64,000 nucleotides of DNA from Biformimicrobium ophioploci (GTDB lineage Bacteria; Pseudomonadota; Gammaproteobacteria; Pseudomonadales; Cellvibrionaceae), in NCBI RefSeq assembly GCF_030270605.1, contig NZ_BSYJ01000007.1:54820-118819 (forward strand), written 5' to 3'. Of the stretch, positions 47,566 to 56,047 are shown one piece after another. The first letter of the stretch is position 1. Each line of letters starts with the position of its first letter. Under the pieces are notes generated by a model. The model was not told the DNA's origin and did not search any database. It saw nothing but the letters and a program-made list of their open reading frames with translations. Made by a program: the position numbers and the translations under genes.

Positions 47566-47934
47566 TCAACCGATGATCTTGGAAGCGGCCCAACCGAGAC
47601 CAGCATCCAGAGCCCACAGAATAATGGCCATGATCACGACAAATACCAGCACGATCAGCGTCGTTTGCATCGCTTCCGGACGGGTTGGCCAAACCACCCT
47701 GCGCACCTCTGTCTGCGCATCACGCAGCAGGTTCCAGAAAGCATCGCCCTTGGCAGTCTTGACCGCCACAGCGACAGCAGCCAGGCTCAGCGCCAGGATC
47801 GCGAGACTGCGGTACAGCAACGGGTACTGGGCAAAAAGGGTATTCACCGCCACAGCAGCCCCGACAAGAATAGCCACCAACAGCCACTTAAGGCCGTCCA
47901 TGCGGAATTCTTTTGCCTCTACATTCGCACTCAT
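47566..47934 (-). CDS. secE: Preprotein translocase subunit SecE
   Basis: 122-residue SecE of the three-helix type, as in E. coli: two N-terminal membrane segments (WLLVAILVGAAVAVNTLF; SLAILALSLAAVAVAV), then the conserved amphipathic helix with EVRRVVWPTRPEAMQTT and the essential third membrane helix. It clamps SecY. It follows tRNA-Trp by 75 bases and precedes nusG. Confidence 0.97.
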   Translation of the reverse strand: MSANVEAKEFRMDGLKWLLVAILVGAAVAVNTLFAQYPLLYRSLAILALSLAAVAVAVKTAKGDAFWNLLRDAQTEVRRVVWPTRPEAMQTTLIVLVFVVIMAIILWALDAGLGWAASKIIG

Positions 47935-48009
47935 ATTGAGGAATCTTCTCTGAATTTCGCTCTAATCAGCACTGGGCCTGCCCGCAAGCGGACAAGCCCA
48001 GTTTGAATA

Positions 48010-48085
48010 TGGCAGGCCAGGAGGGACTCGAACCCCCAACCCTCGGTTTTGGAGACCGATGCTCTACCAATTGAGCCACTGGCCT
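48010..48085 (-). tRNA. tRNA-Trp (CCA anticodon)
   Basis: 76-base cloverleaf with acceptor AGGCCAG/CTGGCCT, anticodon arm CGGTCTCCAAAACCG (anticodon CCA), T arm GGGGGTTCGAGTCCCTC and an encoded 3' CCA. It lies upstream of secE as in pseudomonads. Confidence 0.96.
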
Positions 48086-48143
48086 GGATTGGGCGTACAG
48101 ATCAGCACTTTCCGGTCCGGAGACCACCCAAAAATGAGGGGCG

Positions 48144-48172
48144 AGCTTACCACTCAGACCACCTCAGGTAAA
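48144..48172 (-). promoter_or_regulatory. Promoter of tRNA-Trp-secE-nusG
   Basis: Minus-strand -35 TTTACC (48167-48172), 17-base spacer, extended -10 TGGTAAGCT with TAAGCT at 48144-48149. It lies between the terminator of the tRNA cluster and tRNA-Trp. A further inverted repeat GACCGAA/TTCGGTC occurs at 48240-48261. Confidence 0.65.
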
Positions 48173-48280
48173 GGCGTTAAGTTGCTCTTTTCTATGATTT
48201 TTTGCCCAACAGCGGCACACCTGAAAGCGCGCCACTTAAGACCGAAAACGCCAATTCGGTCGCAAAAAACCTCGCAACTG

Positions 48281-48316
48281 AAAAAAATGGCCGCACCAGA
48301 AAACTGGTGCGGCCAC
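48281..48316 (-). terminator. Terminator of the four-tRNA cluster
   Basis: Arms TGGCCGCACCAG (48288-48299) and CTGGTGCGGCCA (48304-48315) form a perfect 12-base stem with an AAAA loop; on the minus strand seven T follow. It stands just 8 bases past tRNA-Thr(GGT). Confidence 0.93.
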
Positions 48317-48323
48317 TTCAAAA

Positions 48324-48399
48324 TGGAGCTCTTGGGCGGATTTGAACCGCCGACCTCACCCTTACCAAGGGTGTGCTCTACCAACTGAGCTACAAGAGC
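48324..48399 (-). tRNA. tRNA-Thr (GGT anticodon)
   Basis: 76 bases, acceptor GCTCTTG/CAAGAGC, anticodon arm ACCCTTGGTAAGGGT, T arm GGCGGTTCAAATCCGCC, encoded CCA. Last tRNA of the cluster; in many relatives a second tuf gene follows at this point. Confidence 0.96.
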
Positions 48400-48424
48400 C
48401 TCAAACTTTCAGCCCGCAAAAAAA

Positions 48425-48498
<74 letters not shown>

Positions 48499-48546
48499 TA
48501 AACCGCGAGGCCGACTTCTCGTCGCTACCTCCGACGGGTCGAAAAA

Positions 48547-48630
48547 TGGTGCAGGGGGGTGGATTCGAACCACCGAAGCTTTCGCGTCAGATTTACAGTC
48601 TGATCCCTTTGGCCACTCGGGAACCCCTGC
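48547..48630 (-). tRNA. tRNA-Tyr (GTA anticodon)
   Basis: 84-base class II tRNA with a long variable arm; acceptor GCAGGGG/CCCCTGC, anticodon loop in CAGACTGTAAATCTG, T arm GGTGGTTCGAATCCACC, encoded CCA. Confidence 0.96.
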
Positions 48631-48745
48631 TGAAATCGGCGTGTATTCTCTACATCACCTCCGCTCATGTCAACCGATTTTCTCTTAAAATTCACAGACT
48701 TAGCTGCAATTTCAAGACTTCCCGGTCCCACATCAGCGGGAAAAA

Positions 48746-48821
48746 TGGAGCTGGCGATAGGAGTCGAACCTACGACCTGCTGATTACAAGTCAGCTGCTC
48801 TACCAACTGAGCTACGCCAGC
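48746..48821 (-). tRNA. tRNA-Thr (TGT anticodon)
   Basis: 76 bases, acceptor GCTGGCG/CGCCAGC, anticodon arm CTGACTTGTAATCAG, T arm GTAGGTTCGACTCCTAT, encoded CCA. First tRNA of the cluster. Confidence 0.96.
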
Positions 48822-48876
48822 TTAGCCACAACGATTTCGCTGCAGTTCCACACTACCCTCGTAATGTGGAGGCGCG

Positions 48877-48905
48877 ATTCTAGGGTAAGTTCATGCCCGG
48901 CGCAA
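48877..48905 (-). promoter_or_regulatory. tRNA cluster promoter
   Basis: Minus-strand -35 TTGCGC (48900-48905), 17-base spacer, -10 TAGAAT (48877-48882), followed by a GC-rich CGCGCC discriminator as in stringently controlled stable RNA promoters. It drives tRNA-Thr(TGT), -Tyr, -Gly and -Thr(GGT). Confidence 0.75.
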
Positions 48906-48968
48906 CACCATTGGCGGATAAATTTATGGGGAATCTGGCGCCACCGAAAGCCGTCCGGGAGAGCCCGC

Positions 48969-49631
48969 CTACTGTTCCGAGCACAGGTTCTGGCGGCGCT
49001 CCAGGTCCGGGAAATCCTCGGCGATCTGGCGCCAGAAATCCTCTCCCGCAGCCGCGTCGTCCGCCACCACCACCCAGCGTTCCGTGTAGGTCTGCGGCTC
49101 CTGCCGGAAAAGCGCCGGATAACCCTTATCCTGAAGCTCTTTTTGCAGGGAGGAGGCACGCGCTTCCTCGGCAAATATCCCGAATGAAATGCCATTGGTC
49201 AGCGACCCTTTCGGAATCACGTAACTGTCGACCCCGGCGGCCTGCAGCTCGCGTAGCCTGCGAAAAGCCTCCTTGCGGTTCGGGAGCGGCTCCAGGTAAA
49301 CCCAGTAACGCATGGCCCCCTGCATTTCGATGTCCCGCACCTCGGCAGCCAGGCCGAGCGCGCGAAAACGCTCATCAAGTAGGGCTTCGTCACTCTCTTC
49401 TGCGACAGGGCCCAGCATGGTGCATAGTGCTTGCGGCGGCGGGGCCTGCCGGGCTGGCTGCCGGCGCACTTCGCGCACGCGCTCCGGCGGCAGTTCGGAC
49501 AGCATTTCAATAGCCGCCCCCTGCACCGCAAGCGGCTTTTCCGCGGCAGAACTTTTTTCTGCCGGCTGTTTTCCGAGCCAGAAAAACAGGCCGATATTGG
49601 CAACCAGTAATATCAGGGCAATCCAACGCAT
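48969..49631 (-). CDS. SPOR-domain inner-membrane protein
   Basis: 220 residues: a single N-terminal membrane helix (IALILLVANIGLFFWLG), a Pro/Arg-rich linker, then a SPOR-like region with RYWVYLEPLPNRKEAFRRLRELQAAGVDSYVI and ISFGIFAEEARASSLQKELQDKGYPA. SPOR domains bind denuded peptidoglycan, often at the septum; the particular role here is unknown. It lies between coaX and the tRNA cluster, the place of a SPOR gene in pseudomonads, 55 bases after coaX. Confidence 0.82.
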   Translation of the reverse strand: MRWIALILLVANIGLFFWLGKQPAEKSSAAEKPLAVQGAAIEMLSELPPERVREVRRQPARQAPPPQALCTMLGPVAEESDEALLDERFRALGLAAEVRDIEMQGAMRYWVYLEPLPNRKEAFRRLRELQAAGVDSYVIPKGSLTNGISFGIFAEEARASSLQKELQDKGYPALFRQEPQTYTERWVVVADDAAAGEDFWRQIAEDFPDLERRQNLCSEQ

Positions 49632-49686
49632 AGGAGCTTATTAATCCGTTCCGGTAATTCTTTTGATCGGGTCTGGTGACTGTGCC

Positions 49687-50427
49687 TCACGGGCAGGCAG
49701 CTGCGAGCCCGTCGAGCACAAGCTCTGGCACCACCTTGTAAGGGATTTCCAGGGTGGATGCAATTACCGCGGCGTCACCACCCGTCAGGTACAGGCCCAT
49801 TTCCTGACCAGCTGCCGCTGCCGTTGCATCGGCATGACACTGCTCGATGGTACTGCGCAGCGTAACCAGTAACCCCCGATTTACCGCCGATTGCGTATCA
49901 GTTCCGGGCGCCAGGTTTTCACTGGCGGCCTGATCAAACGTCACCTTGACCGCATCGGTACTGTGGAACAGCGCATCGCGCATCAGCCTCAATCCCGGCA
50001 GGATATAGCCCCCACTGTGCTGGCCGCGCTGTTGCAGGAAATCAATAGTGACCGCACTACCACAGTCGACCACCAGCGCCGGTGTGCCGCCCCCCGCACG
50101 GAATGCGCCCAGTACCGCAAGCCAGCGGTCCACCCCCAGCCGGGTATGGTCCGCATACCCGCAGGTAACCCCGGCACACTGCGCCGAGGTCTGTGCAAAC
50201 AGCGGCTCCAGGCCCCAGATCTTCCGGGCCAACGCCTCGAGCTGCGCTGCAACCCGCAGCCCGCCCACATTCGCCACACGAACGCGGTCCGGGGAAAATT
50301 CAGCCCACTGGACCTCAAGTGCATTCAGCGCGCCGGTCGCAGCAGTGCCGCGCTGCGCTACGATTCCGTCCTCCAGCAACCGCCACTTTGCGCGGGTATT
50401 ACCCACATCCAGCTCAAGAACCTGCAT
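49687..50427 (-). CDS. coaX: Type III pantothenate kinase
   Basis: 246-residue CoaX, first step of coenzyme A synthesis. Motifs of the ASKHA-fold family: LELDVGNTRAKWRLL (phosphate 1), DRWLAVLGA, VVDCGSAVTIDF and GGYILPGLRLMRDAL, and late LTGGDAA. The ATG at 50427 overlaps the birA 3' end by 14 bases; an in-frame ATG at 50475 lies deeper in birA and adds Arg/Pro-rich residues not found in the family. Confidence 0.95.
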   Translation of the reverse strand: MQVLELDVGNTRAKWRLLEDGIVAQRGTAATGALNALEVQWAEFSPDRVRVANVGGLRVAAQLEALARKIWGLEPLFAQTSAQCAGVTCGYADHTRLGVDRWLAVLGAFRAGGGTPALVVDCGSAVTIDFLQQRGQHSGGYILPGLRLMRDALFHSTDAVKVTFDQAASENLAPGTDTQSAVNRGLLVTLRSTIEQCHADATAAAAGQEMGLYLTGGDAAVIASTLEIPYKVVPELVLDGLAAACP

Positions 50428-51424
50428 GCCCAGCCCCCGATTCTGTGGTGCGCGGCCGCAGGGAAACCTCCCCACCGGAAAACACCTGCACTTCGCCGTC
50501 TACTTCCAGGCGCAGGGCGCCATCGGCACTGACGCCGCGGGCAATACCTTCCCAGTGTTTCGGCCCGGCGTGTAACTGGACAGGCTGGCCGGCAAAGGCA
50601 TCGCGTTGCTGCCACGTCTCTCGCCACGCAGCAAAACCGGTACGCGGATATGCCTGCAGCAAGTCCGTCAGCGCCCGCAAAAGCGCTGCACACACGCGAT
50701 TGCGCCCAACTTGCGGAGCGATCTGGTGCAGGTCGATCCAGGGCTGGTCAATCTGTTGCGCCTGCGTTTCTGGCAGACGCATATTGAGGCCCACCCCAAT
50801 CACAACCGCGCAGCGGTCTGTCAGGTCGCCGCTGACCTCGAGCAGAATTCCTGCCAGCTTTTTCCCCCGGCAGAGCACATCGTTGGGCCACTTCAGCTGC
50901 ACACCCTCGACACCCAGTGACTCGAGCGCCTGCGCCAGTGCAGCACCAACCGCAAGACTCAAACCCTCCAGCAACTGTACGCCACCATCAAAACGCCAGC
51001 CGATCGACAGCGCAATGCCACCACCGAAGGGTGTCAGCCATTCGCGCCCACGACGCCCTCGCCCGGCAATCTGCTGCTCCGCCAACAGGGCAACTGCATG
51101 CCCTCGTCCGGCAGCCAGCTGCTCCAGTAACAATGCATTGGTCGAGGGTACCTGCAGAGCCAGCTGCAATTCCGTTAAGGCGGCGTCGCAGCCCCCGAGC
51201 CCTTGCAGTATCTCTTCACGGTTCAACAATTCGAGTCCGCCGCGCAGGCAGTAGCCACGCCCCTTGACCGACTCGACTACAAGCCCGAGCTCATCAAGAC
51301 GCTGCAACTGCTTCCAGACTGCCGCGCGGCTCACCCCCAGCATGTCACCCAGCACTGCACCGGAATGCACTGCACCGTCGGACAGAAGGCGCAGCACCGG
51401 GATCAGAGATTCAACATTATTCAT
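50414..51424 (-). CDS. birA: Biotin-protein ligase / biotin operon repressor
   Basis: 336-residue bifunctional BirA. An N-terminal winged helix (VLRLLSDGAVHSGAVLGDMLGVSRAAVWKQLQRL) can repress biotin genes; the central domain has the biotinyl-AMP loop GRGRRGREW and the LSIGWRF/LKWPNDVLCRGKKLAGILLE segments; a small C-terminal SH3-like domain follows. It attaches biotin to the acetyl-CoA carboxylase carrier. The ATG lies one base after the alr stop and the gene overlaps coaX, so the three are coupled. Confidence 0.96.
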   Translation of the reverse strand: MNNVESLIPVLRLLSDGAVHSGAVLGDMLGVSRAAVWKQLQRLDELGLVVESVKGRGYCLRGGLELLNREEILQGLGGCDAALTELQLALQVPSTNALLLEQLAAGRGHAVALLAEQQIAGRGRRGREWLTPFGGGIALSIGWRFDGGVQLLEGLSLAVGAALAQALESLGVEGVQLKWPNDVLCRGKKLAGILLEVSGDLTDRCAVVIGVGLNMRLPETQAQQIDQPWIDLHQIAPQVGRNRVCAALLRALTDLLQAYPRTGFAAWRETWQQRDAFAGQPVQLHAGPKHWEGIARGVSADGALRLEVDGEVQVFSGGEVSLRPRTTESGAGHAGS

Positions 51425-51425
51425 T

Positions 51426-52547
51426 TCAGGTTTTCAGGTATCGCCGGAAATAGCGGCTACCCAGGCTGGTCAACACCTCGTAGCCGATGGTGCCTGCATG
51501 CCTGGCAACTTCATCCACCGTCAGGTTCCGGTTGATTACTTCAATTTCTTTTATTTCGCTGCGCTGCGGTTCCGGCAACGCACTGATATCGAACATGGTG
51601 GAATCCATGGAAATGGTACCCACCATTGGCACTCGCACGCCTGCCACCTCACCGCTACCGCGGTTGCTCTGCGCCCGCAGCAACCCATCCGCATAGCCGC
51701 CGCGCGCCACGGCCATAACGCCGCCCGCAGGCATTTTTCCTGCCGCACCATAACCCACCGTGCAGTCTTTTTCGACATGCCGGATCTGGATCACCGGCAA
51801 TGACAACTGCACCACAGCGCACAACGGGTTTGGATTTTCCGGTTCCGGGTTGATCCCATACAGCGCGGCGCCGGGGCGCACCAGGTCAAAATGATAAGCC
51901 TCCCCGAGAAAAATGCCGGAAGAATTGGCAAGGCTCAGTACTATGTCGGGCAGCACCGCGCGCACCTCCGCGGCCAGCGCTGAAAACAATGACAGCTGTT
52001 GCTGGTTGAGGGGATGGGCGGGTTCGTCGGCACATGCGAGGTGGCTGATGAACATGCACGGGTTCAGCGCCTTGAGCAGCTCAGGCTGCGCCAGCAACCC
52101 GCGTACTTCCCGGGCGGACAGGCCCAGGCGGCCCATGCCGCTATCCATCTTGAGAACACTCGGCGCCGGGATTCCGAGCGCCCGGCAGCAACTTGCCCAG
52201 GACTGCACCTGAGCGGTATTCACAAGCGTCGGCACCAGGCCTGCCAGCGCGCATTCCTTTTCGCGCCCGGGCCGCACGCCACTCAGGATAATAATGCGCG
52301 CGTCATCCGGCAGTAGCGCCCCCAGGCGTACGCCCTCCGCCTGGGTCGCGACAAAGAAGTCCCGGCAGCCCTCGCGGTACAGTGCTGGCGCGACCTTTGC
52401 CACACCGAGGCCGTAGGCGTCGGCCTTGACCACCGCACTACAGCGTACCTCCGGGCCGAGCCGCGCATTCAGGCGCCGGTAGTTCTCACAGATTGCGCCC
52501 AGATCGATTGTGAGGAGACCTTCGCTCGCGTCAGCTATCGCAACGAT
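51426..52547 (-). CDS. alr: Alanine racemase, probable AUC start
   Basis: PLP enzyme giving D-alanine for peptidoglycan. The conserved LTIDLGAICENYRRL, the PLP-lysine motif AVVKADAYGLG (Lys about 41) and the catalytic tyrosine in CTVGYGAAG are present, and length (about 373) fits the family. The conserved reading continues upstream of the first usable GTG (52433), which would remove the N-terminal helix, yet no ATG, GTG or TTG exists in frame back to the upstream stop region. An ATC at 52545-52547 stands 5 bases after a perfect GGAGG (52553-52557) and is the best start candidate. CTG at 52569-52571 is an alternative. The stop is one base from birA. Confidence 0.82.
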   Translation of the reverse strand: MVAIADASEGLLTIDLGAICENYRRLNARLGPEVRCSAVVKADAYGLGVAKVAPALYREGCRDFFVATQAEGVRLGALLPDDARIIILSGVRPGREKECALAGLVPTLVNTAQVQSWASCCRALGIPAPSVLKMDSGMGRLGLSAREVRGLLAQPELLKALNPCMFISHLACADEPAHPLNQQQLSLFSALAAEVRAVLPDIVLSLANSSGIFLGEAYHFDLVRPGAALYGINPEPENPNPLCAVVQLSLPVIQIRHVEKDCTVGYGAAGKMPAGGVMAVARGGYADGLLRAQSNRGSGEVAGVRVPMVGTISMDSTMFDISALPEPQRSEIKEIEVINRNLTVDEVARHAGTIGYEVLTSLGSRYFRRYLKT

Positions 52548-52593
52548 GATTGCCTCCGTGCCAGCCTGCAGGTGATTCGGGATACCTCTAAAA

Positions 52594-53811
52594 TTAGCAG
52601 TTACTCAGCAGCGCTTCCCGGCGCAGCGCATGTCCCCCTGCCACAATGGCCAACCCGGCTATCGCCAGCGTCACAAGGGTTCCGGCCGCGACAAGCGCCA
52701 GATTCAGGGGTTCACCGACCAGCGCCGCCTTGAGCCATTGCTGCTGTCCGAGCAGCGGCACCAACTGCCACGCTTCGGCAAGCTCCACCTGTGCCACGTC
52801 GATCCCCGTCAGCAATACAACCGGCAGTATCTGGAAGATACTCAGCTGTGTCTGGGCATCCTTGAACGATTGCGAGCGCAGGGCCAACAGGATCTGCAAC
52901 ACCGCTACCAGCAATGCTATCGGCGCCAGTAACAAAAGCACATTCAGAATCCCTTGCACAGTCAGGGCGTGTTGCATCCCCAGTTCGGTCAGCGGCATCA
53001 GTGGCATCATGCAGGCAAGTGCGATAATCGAGAGCGATGCCCCAAACCAGCCGAGACTGGCAACCGCAACGGACTTCGCCAGGACCAGCTGCCAACCAGC
53101 CAGTGGCTGCAGCAACAATGTCTCAAGACTCAGGCGCTCGCGCTCACCAGCAGAAGTATCAACCGAGGTCGCAAGGCTGCCGACGAACAGCCCCAGGATC
53201 AGCAGCCCCGGCAAAGCCCGTAAAATCAGTCCGGAACGCGCCGACGGCGTACTGATATCCCGCTCCTGGACCTGCCAGGGGGAAATACTGCCTGGCGAGA
53301 CTCCCTGCGCTGTCAGTCGCTGAGCGGTCACCAACTGGCGCCCCTGCGCGAGCTGACTGCGCACCCGGCGCACTGCCGCACCCGAGCCGGAGTCTCCGCC
53401 GTCCCGGTAAAGGTAGAGGCGGGGCGCACGCTGATTCATGTAAGCATCGGCAAAGCCTTCTTCGACCAGCACCACCACTTTGTTACCCTGCTGCAGGAGT
53501 GCCTTCGCCTGCTCGTGATCCCCGGCGCGATCATCCGCACCCTTGTGCTCCGTCAACTCGACCTTGCCCTTGCGAAGCAGGTTGGCCAGATACGGCGCCC
53601 GCTCTCCACCCAGGATGGCCACCTGGGGCTCTTTCTGCACTTTTTCCTTGACGGTAAACAGCATCATGGCCGTCATCATCGCCGGAAAAAGCAGCGCAAA
53701 GCACACCGCCGTCAGCAATGCCCGCTTGTCTCGCCAGGCTTCCGTCAGCTCTTTTTTCAGGACCGGGACAAGCGTGTAGCGCCAGCCAAAATTCGGGTTC
53801 TCATTGTTCAT
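52594..53811 (-). CDS. ABC-2 type transporter permease (NatB-like)
   Basis: 405-residue membrane subunit. An N-terminal helix (LLTAVCFALLFPAMMTAMMLF) is followed by a large extracytoplasmic domain (about 50-195) and a C-terminal set of five or six membrane segments, with the SVDTSAGERERLSLETLLLQPLAGWQLVLAK signature of Na+ exporter NatB-type permeases. It starts in an ATGA overlap with the ATPase gene. The exported substrate is not known; sodium is possible. Confidence 0.82.
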   Translation of the reverse strand: MNNENPNFGWRYTLVPVLKKELTEAWRDKRALLTAVCFALLFPAMMTAMMLFTVKEKVQKEPQVAILGGERAPYLANLLRKGKVELTEHKGADDRAGDHEQAKALLQQGNKVVVLVEEGFADAYMNQRAPRLYLYRDGGDSGSGAAVRRVRSQLAQGRQLVTAQRLTAQGVSPGSISPWQVQERDISTPSARSGLILRALPGLLILGLFVGSLATSVDTSAGERERLSLETLLLQPLAGWQLVLAKSVAVASLGWFGASLSIIALACMMPLMPLTELGMQHALTVQGILNVLLLLAPIALLVAVLQILLALRSQSFKDAQTQLSIFQILPVVLLTGIDVAQVELAEAWQLVPLLGQQQWLKAALVGEPLNLALVAAGTLVTLAIAGLAIVAGGHALRREALLSNC

Positions 53812-54563
53812 GCCGGCGACTCCTCTGCGCGCTTATCCCTGGCCTCACTGCCATAGGCGAACTCCACGAAGGCATCTTCAAGGGACGCCGCAGCGCACTG
53901 CTGCTTGAGGCCACCCGGGGTACCGCTCGCGACAATACGACCAGCGGACATTACCAGGACCTGATCACTGAGCTCTTCCACTTCCTGCATTACATGGCTG
54001 GAAAAAAGAATCGCGCAGCCCTGATCACGCAGTTCATTCAGAGTCTTGCGCAGCAGGCGTACTGCGAGCACATCCAGCCCCCGCGTTGGTTCATCGAGAA
54101 CCAGATAGTGGGGCTTGTGCACCAGTGCTCGCGCCAGCGAGACCTTCATGCGTTCGCCCTGGGAAAAACCCTTCATACGCCTCGACCAAAGACCATCGAG
54201 CCCAAGCGAATCCCGCACACTCGCCAACGCTTCGGCCTTGGCCTCTCCACCCAGGCCCTGCATGGAAGCAAAAATATCCAGGTATTCAGCGACGGTGAGG
54301 CGCTCGTACAACCCCTCCCTATCCGAAATCACACCAAGCCTGCGCCGGATCTGTTGCGTTTCTTTCTGGATTTCCAGCGCATCGAAATGCACTGTCCCGC
54401 CCTCCGGGGTCATCAGGCCGGTAAGGATCCGCAGGCAGGTGGTTTTACCCGCACCATTGGCCCCCAACAGCGTGGTAATCTTGCCATCCGGGACATCAAA
54501 ATTGATTCCGCGCAGTACCGCGGTATTCGCAAAGGATTTCTTCAGACCCCGGACCTTAATCAT
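53808..54563 (-). CDS. ABC transporter ATP-binding protein (NatA-like)
   Basis: 251-residue ATPase with Walker A GANGAGKTT (34-42), Q-loop region around GVISDREGLYERLTV, signature FSQGERMKVSLARAL and Walker B YLVLDEPTRGLD with a switch histidine in FSSHVMQEV. The ATG at 54563 (MIKVRGLKKSF) overlaps the preceding hydrolase stop by 8 bases; an upstream in-frame ATG at 54605 lies inside that gene. It pairs with the downstream NatB-like permease. Confidence 0.92.
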   Translation of the reverse strand: MIKVRGLKKSFANTAVLRGINFDVPDGKITTLLGANGAGKTTCLRILTGLMTPEGGTVHFDALEIQKETQQIRRRLGVISDREGLYERLTVAEYLDIFASMQGLGGEAKAEALASVRDSLGLDGLWSRRMKGFSQGERMKVSLARALVHKPHYLVLDEPTRGLDVLAVRLLRKTLNELRDQGCAILFSSHVMQEVEELSDQVLVMSAGRIVASGTPGGLKQQCAAASLEDAFVEFAYGSEARDKRAEESPA

Positions 54564-55995
54564 TTTCCGCCTCCTGCTCGTCGGCTCCGCCCGCCGAAAC
54601 CACAACCTGGTTCACCTCGTTCAGGGCGAAACCGAACTCCGACAACATGAACGGCGGCAGGTCAATCTCGGCCACACAGCTGGCATCCAGCGTCTCTTGC
54701 GGTGCATCGAGAAAACGCTCGATCAGCTCAGGGACGCATCCGCGCGTGGTGTTGATATGCGCACCTGCCTGCACAACCAGCTGCTGCTTGTTCTCCAGAT
54801 AGGCAAACGATCTGGCCAGGTCGACCGGCGGCGTAATAGGATCCCCCGCCCCGGAAATAAACAGCACCGGGTGGGATTGCGGGCTGAGTTGCGGGTAGTC
54901 CCGTGCAGGTACCGGCCAGACTTCACAGCCGCGAGTGTATGTCCGGGTAAAAGCTTCCCCGATGAAGCTATTACGCCCGTTGCTGACTATCTCCTCCTCG
55001 CGGATGCGCGGGACAGACTCGGCACAGGCGACAGAGAACATCAACCCAAGGGAAACCGAGTCCATCATGCCGGATACGGCCTGCATGAGCCCCTGCAAGG
55101 GCAGGTAGTTGCCGCGCGCCGCTTCGGCAATCGAAAACGGCAACATTACGGCGGCCTCCGGTGCATAGAGCGCGGTTCGCACCGTCTGCTGCAGGTGCAG
55201 GCTCGTCACGGCTATTGGTGGCTGCCCTGCAATCACCTTTAGGGTTGGGCCACCGCTCTCCCAATCTGCGATAAGTTGCAGCAACTGTGCCTGCCAATTA
55301 CCGAGGGCCGCACACTGCGGATCGCCAGCGCAATCGCTCGCAAGCTTGTCCAGCGCAGCCTGGGCAGCTTCAGCGGCAAGAAAAATCTTTGAGTCGATTG
55401 GTGCTACGCCATCCAGTACCAGTGCACTAATTGATGCCGGGTACCACTGCTGATACAAGAGTGCAGTCCGGGTTCCCCAGGAACCGCCCCACAATGCGAT
55501 CCTTTCATAGCCAAGCTGGCTGCGTACCTGCTCGAGGTCTTCAACTGTTGTGCGCGAGTTTAGCTGGCCGACCAGGTTATCCTTGCCCTTCCGGCACTGT
55601 CCCAGCAGCCGTACTGTTTCGTCGAGATCGGCAACTACCGAACCCTGAAACTCTTCACACGCGAAGGCACCGCTGTGGCCAGCACCACGGCGATCCACCA
55701 TCACAAGGTCGCGCTGACGATTGACCTTCGACAAAGCGGGCAATATGGGAGTCAGGTCGCTCGCAGCCTGCCCGGGACCACCCGCCAGTAGAAATACAGG
55801 ATCCAGCCCGTTCTGCTCAAGGGCCGGTGCAACAAACACTGCCAGCTCAGCCCCCGATACCGACTCACCTACTTGCAACCGATAACACTGTAACGGCTGG
55901 CTCCAGCCATCCAGAAAGCAGCGCTCGGGAACCGGCTCTGCCGCTTTCGCAACCAACGAAACCAGCAACAATAAAAGGCATGCTGTCCTTTGCAT
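54556..55995 (-). CDS. Secreted S33-type alpha/beta hydrolase (aminopeptidase-like)
   Basis: 479 residues with a signal peptide (MQRTACLLLLLVSLVAKAAE). The fold is of the proline iminopeptidase/tripeptidyl aminopeptidase group: oxyanion segment LLAGGPGQ, VDRRGAGHSG, nucleophile Ser172 in GGSWG, Asp in SGAGDPITP and His in AGAHINTTRGC. Family members remove N-terminal residues, often proline, from peptides. A GGAGG SD stands 6 bases before the ATG. It heads the coupled hydrolase-ABC ATPase-permease chain; whether the ABC exporter and hydrolase share a substrate is unknown. Confidence 0.85.
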   Translation of the reverse strand: MQRTACLLLLLVSLVAKAAEPVPERCFLDGWSQPLQCYRLQVGESVSGAELAVFVAPALEQNGLDPVFLLAGGPGQAASDLTPILPALSKVNRQRDLVMVDRRGAGHSGAFACEEFQGSVVADLDETVRLLGQCRKGKDNLVGQLNSRTTVEDLEQVRSQLGYERIALWGGSWGTRTALLYQQWYPASISALVLDGVAPIDSKIFLAAEAAQAALDKLASDCAGDPQCAALGNWQAQLLQLIADWESGGPTLKVIAGQPPIAVTSLHLQQTVRTALYAPEAAVMLPFSIAEAARGNYLPLQGLMQAVSGMMDSVSLGLMFSVACAESVPRIREEEIVSNGRNSFIGEAFTRTYTRGCEVWPVPARDYPQLSPQSHPVLFISGAGDPITPPVDLARSFAYLENKQQLVVQAGAHINTTRGCVPELIERFLDAPQETLDASCVAEIDLPPFMLSEFGFALNEVNQVVVSAGGADEQEAEND

Positions 55996-56047
55996 AAATC
56001 GCCTCCAACGGGCAGATGGCTACCCTGGAAATGGGGTATGGAAATTT

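Noticed and set aside
51426..52433. Alanine racemase starting at GTG 52433
   Set aside because: It would delete the conserved DLGAICENYRRL helix that is still encoded upstream in frame; the GTG is the second valine of AVVKADAYG.
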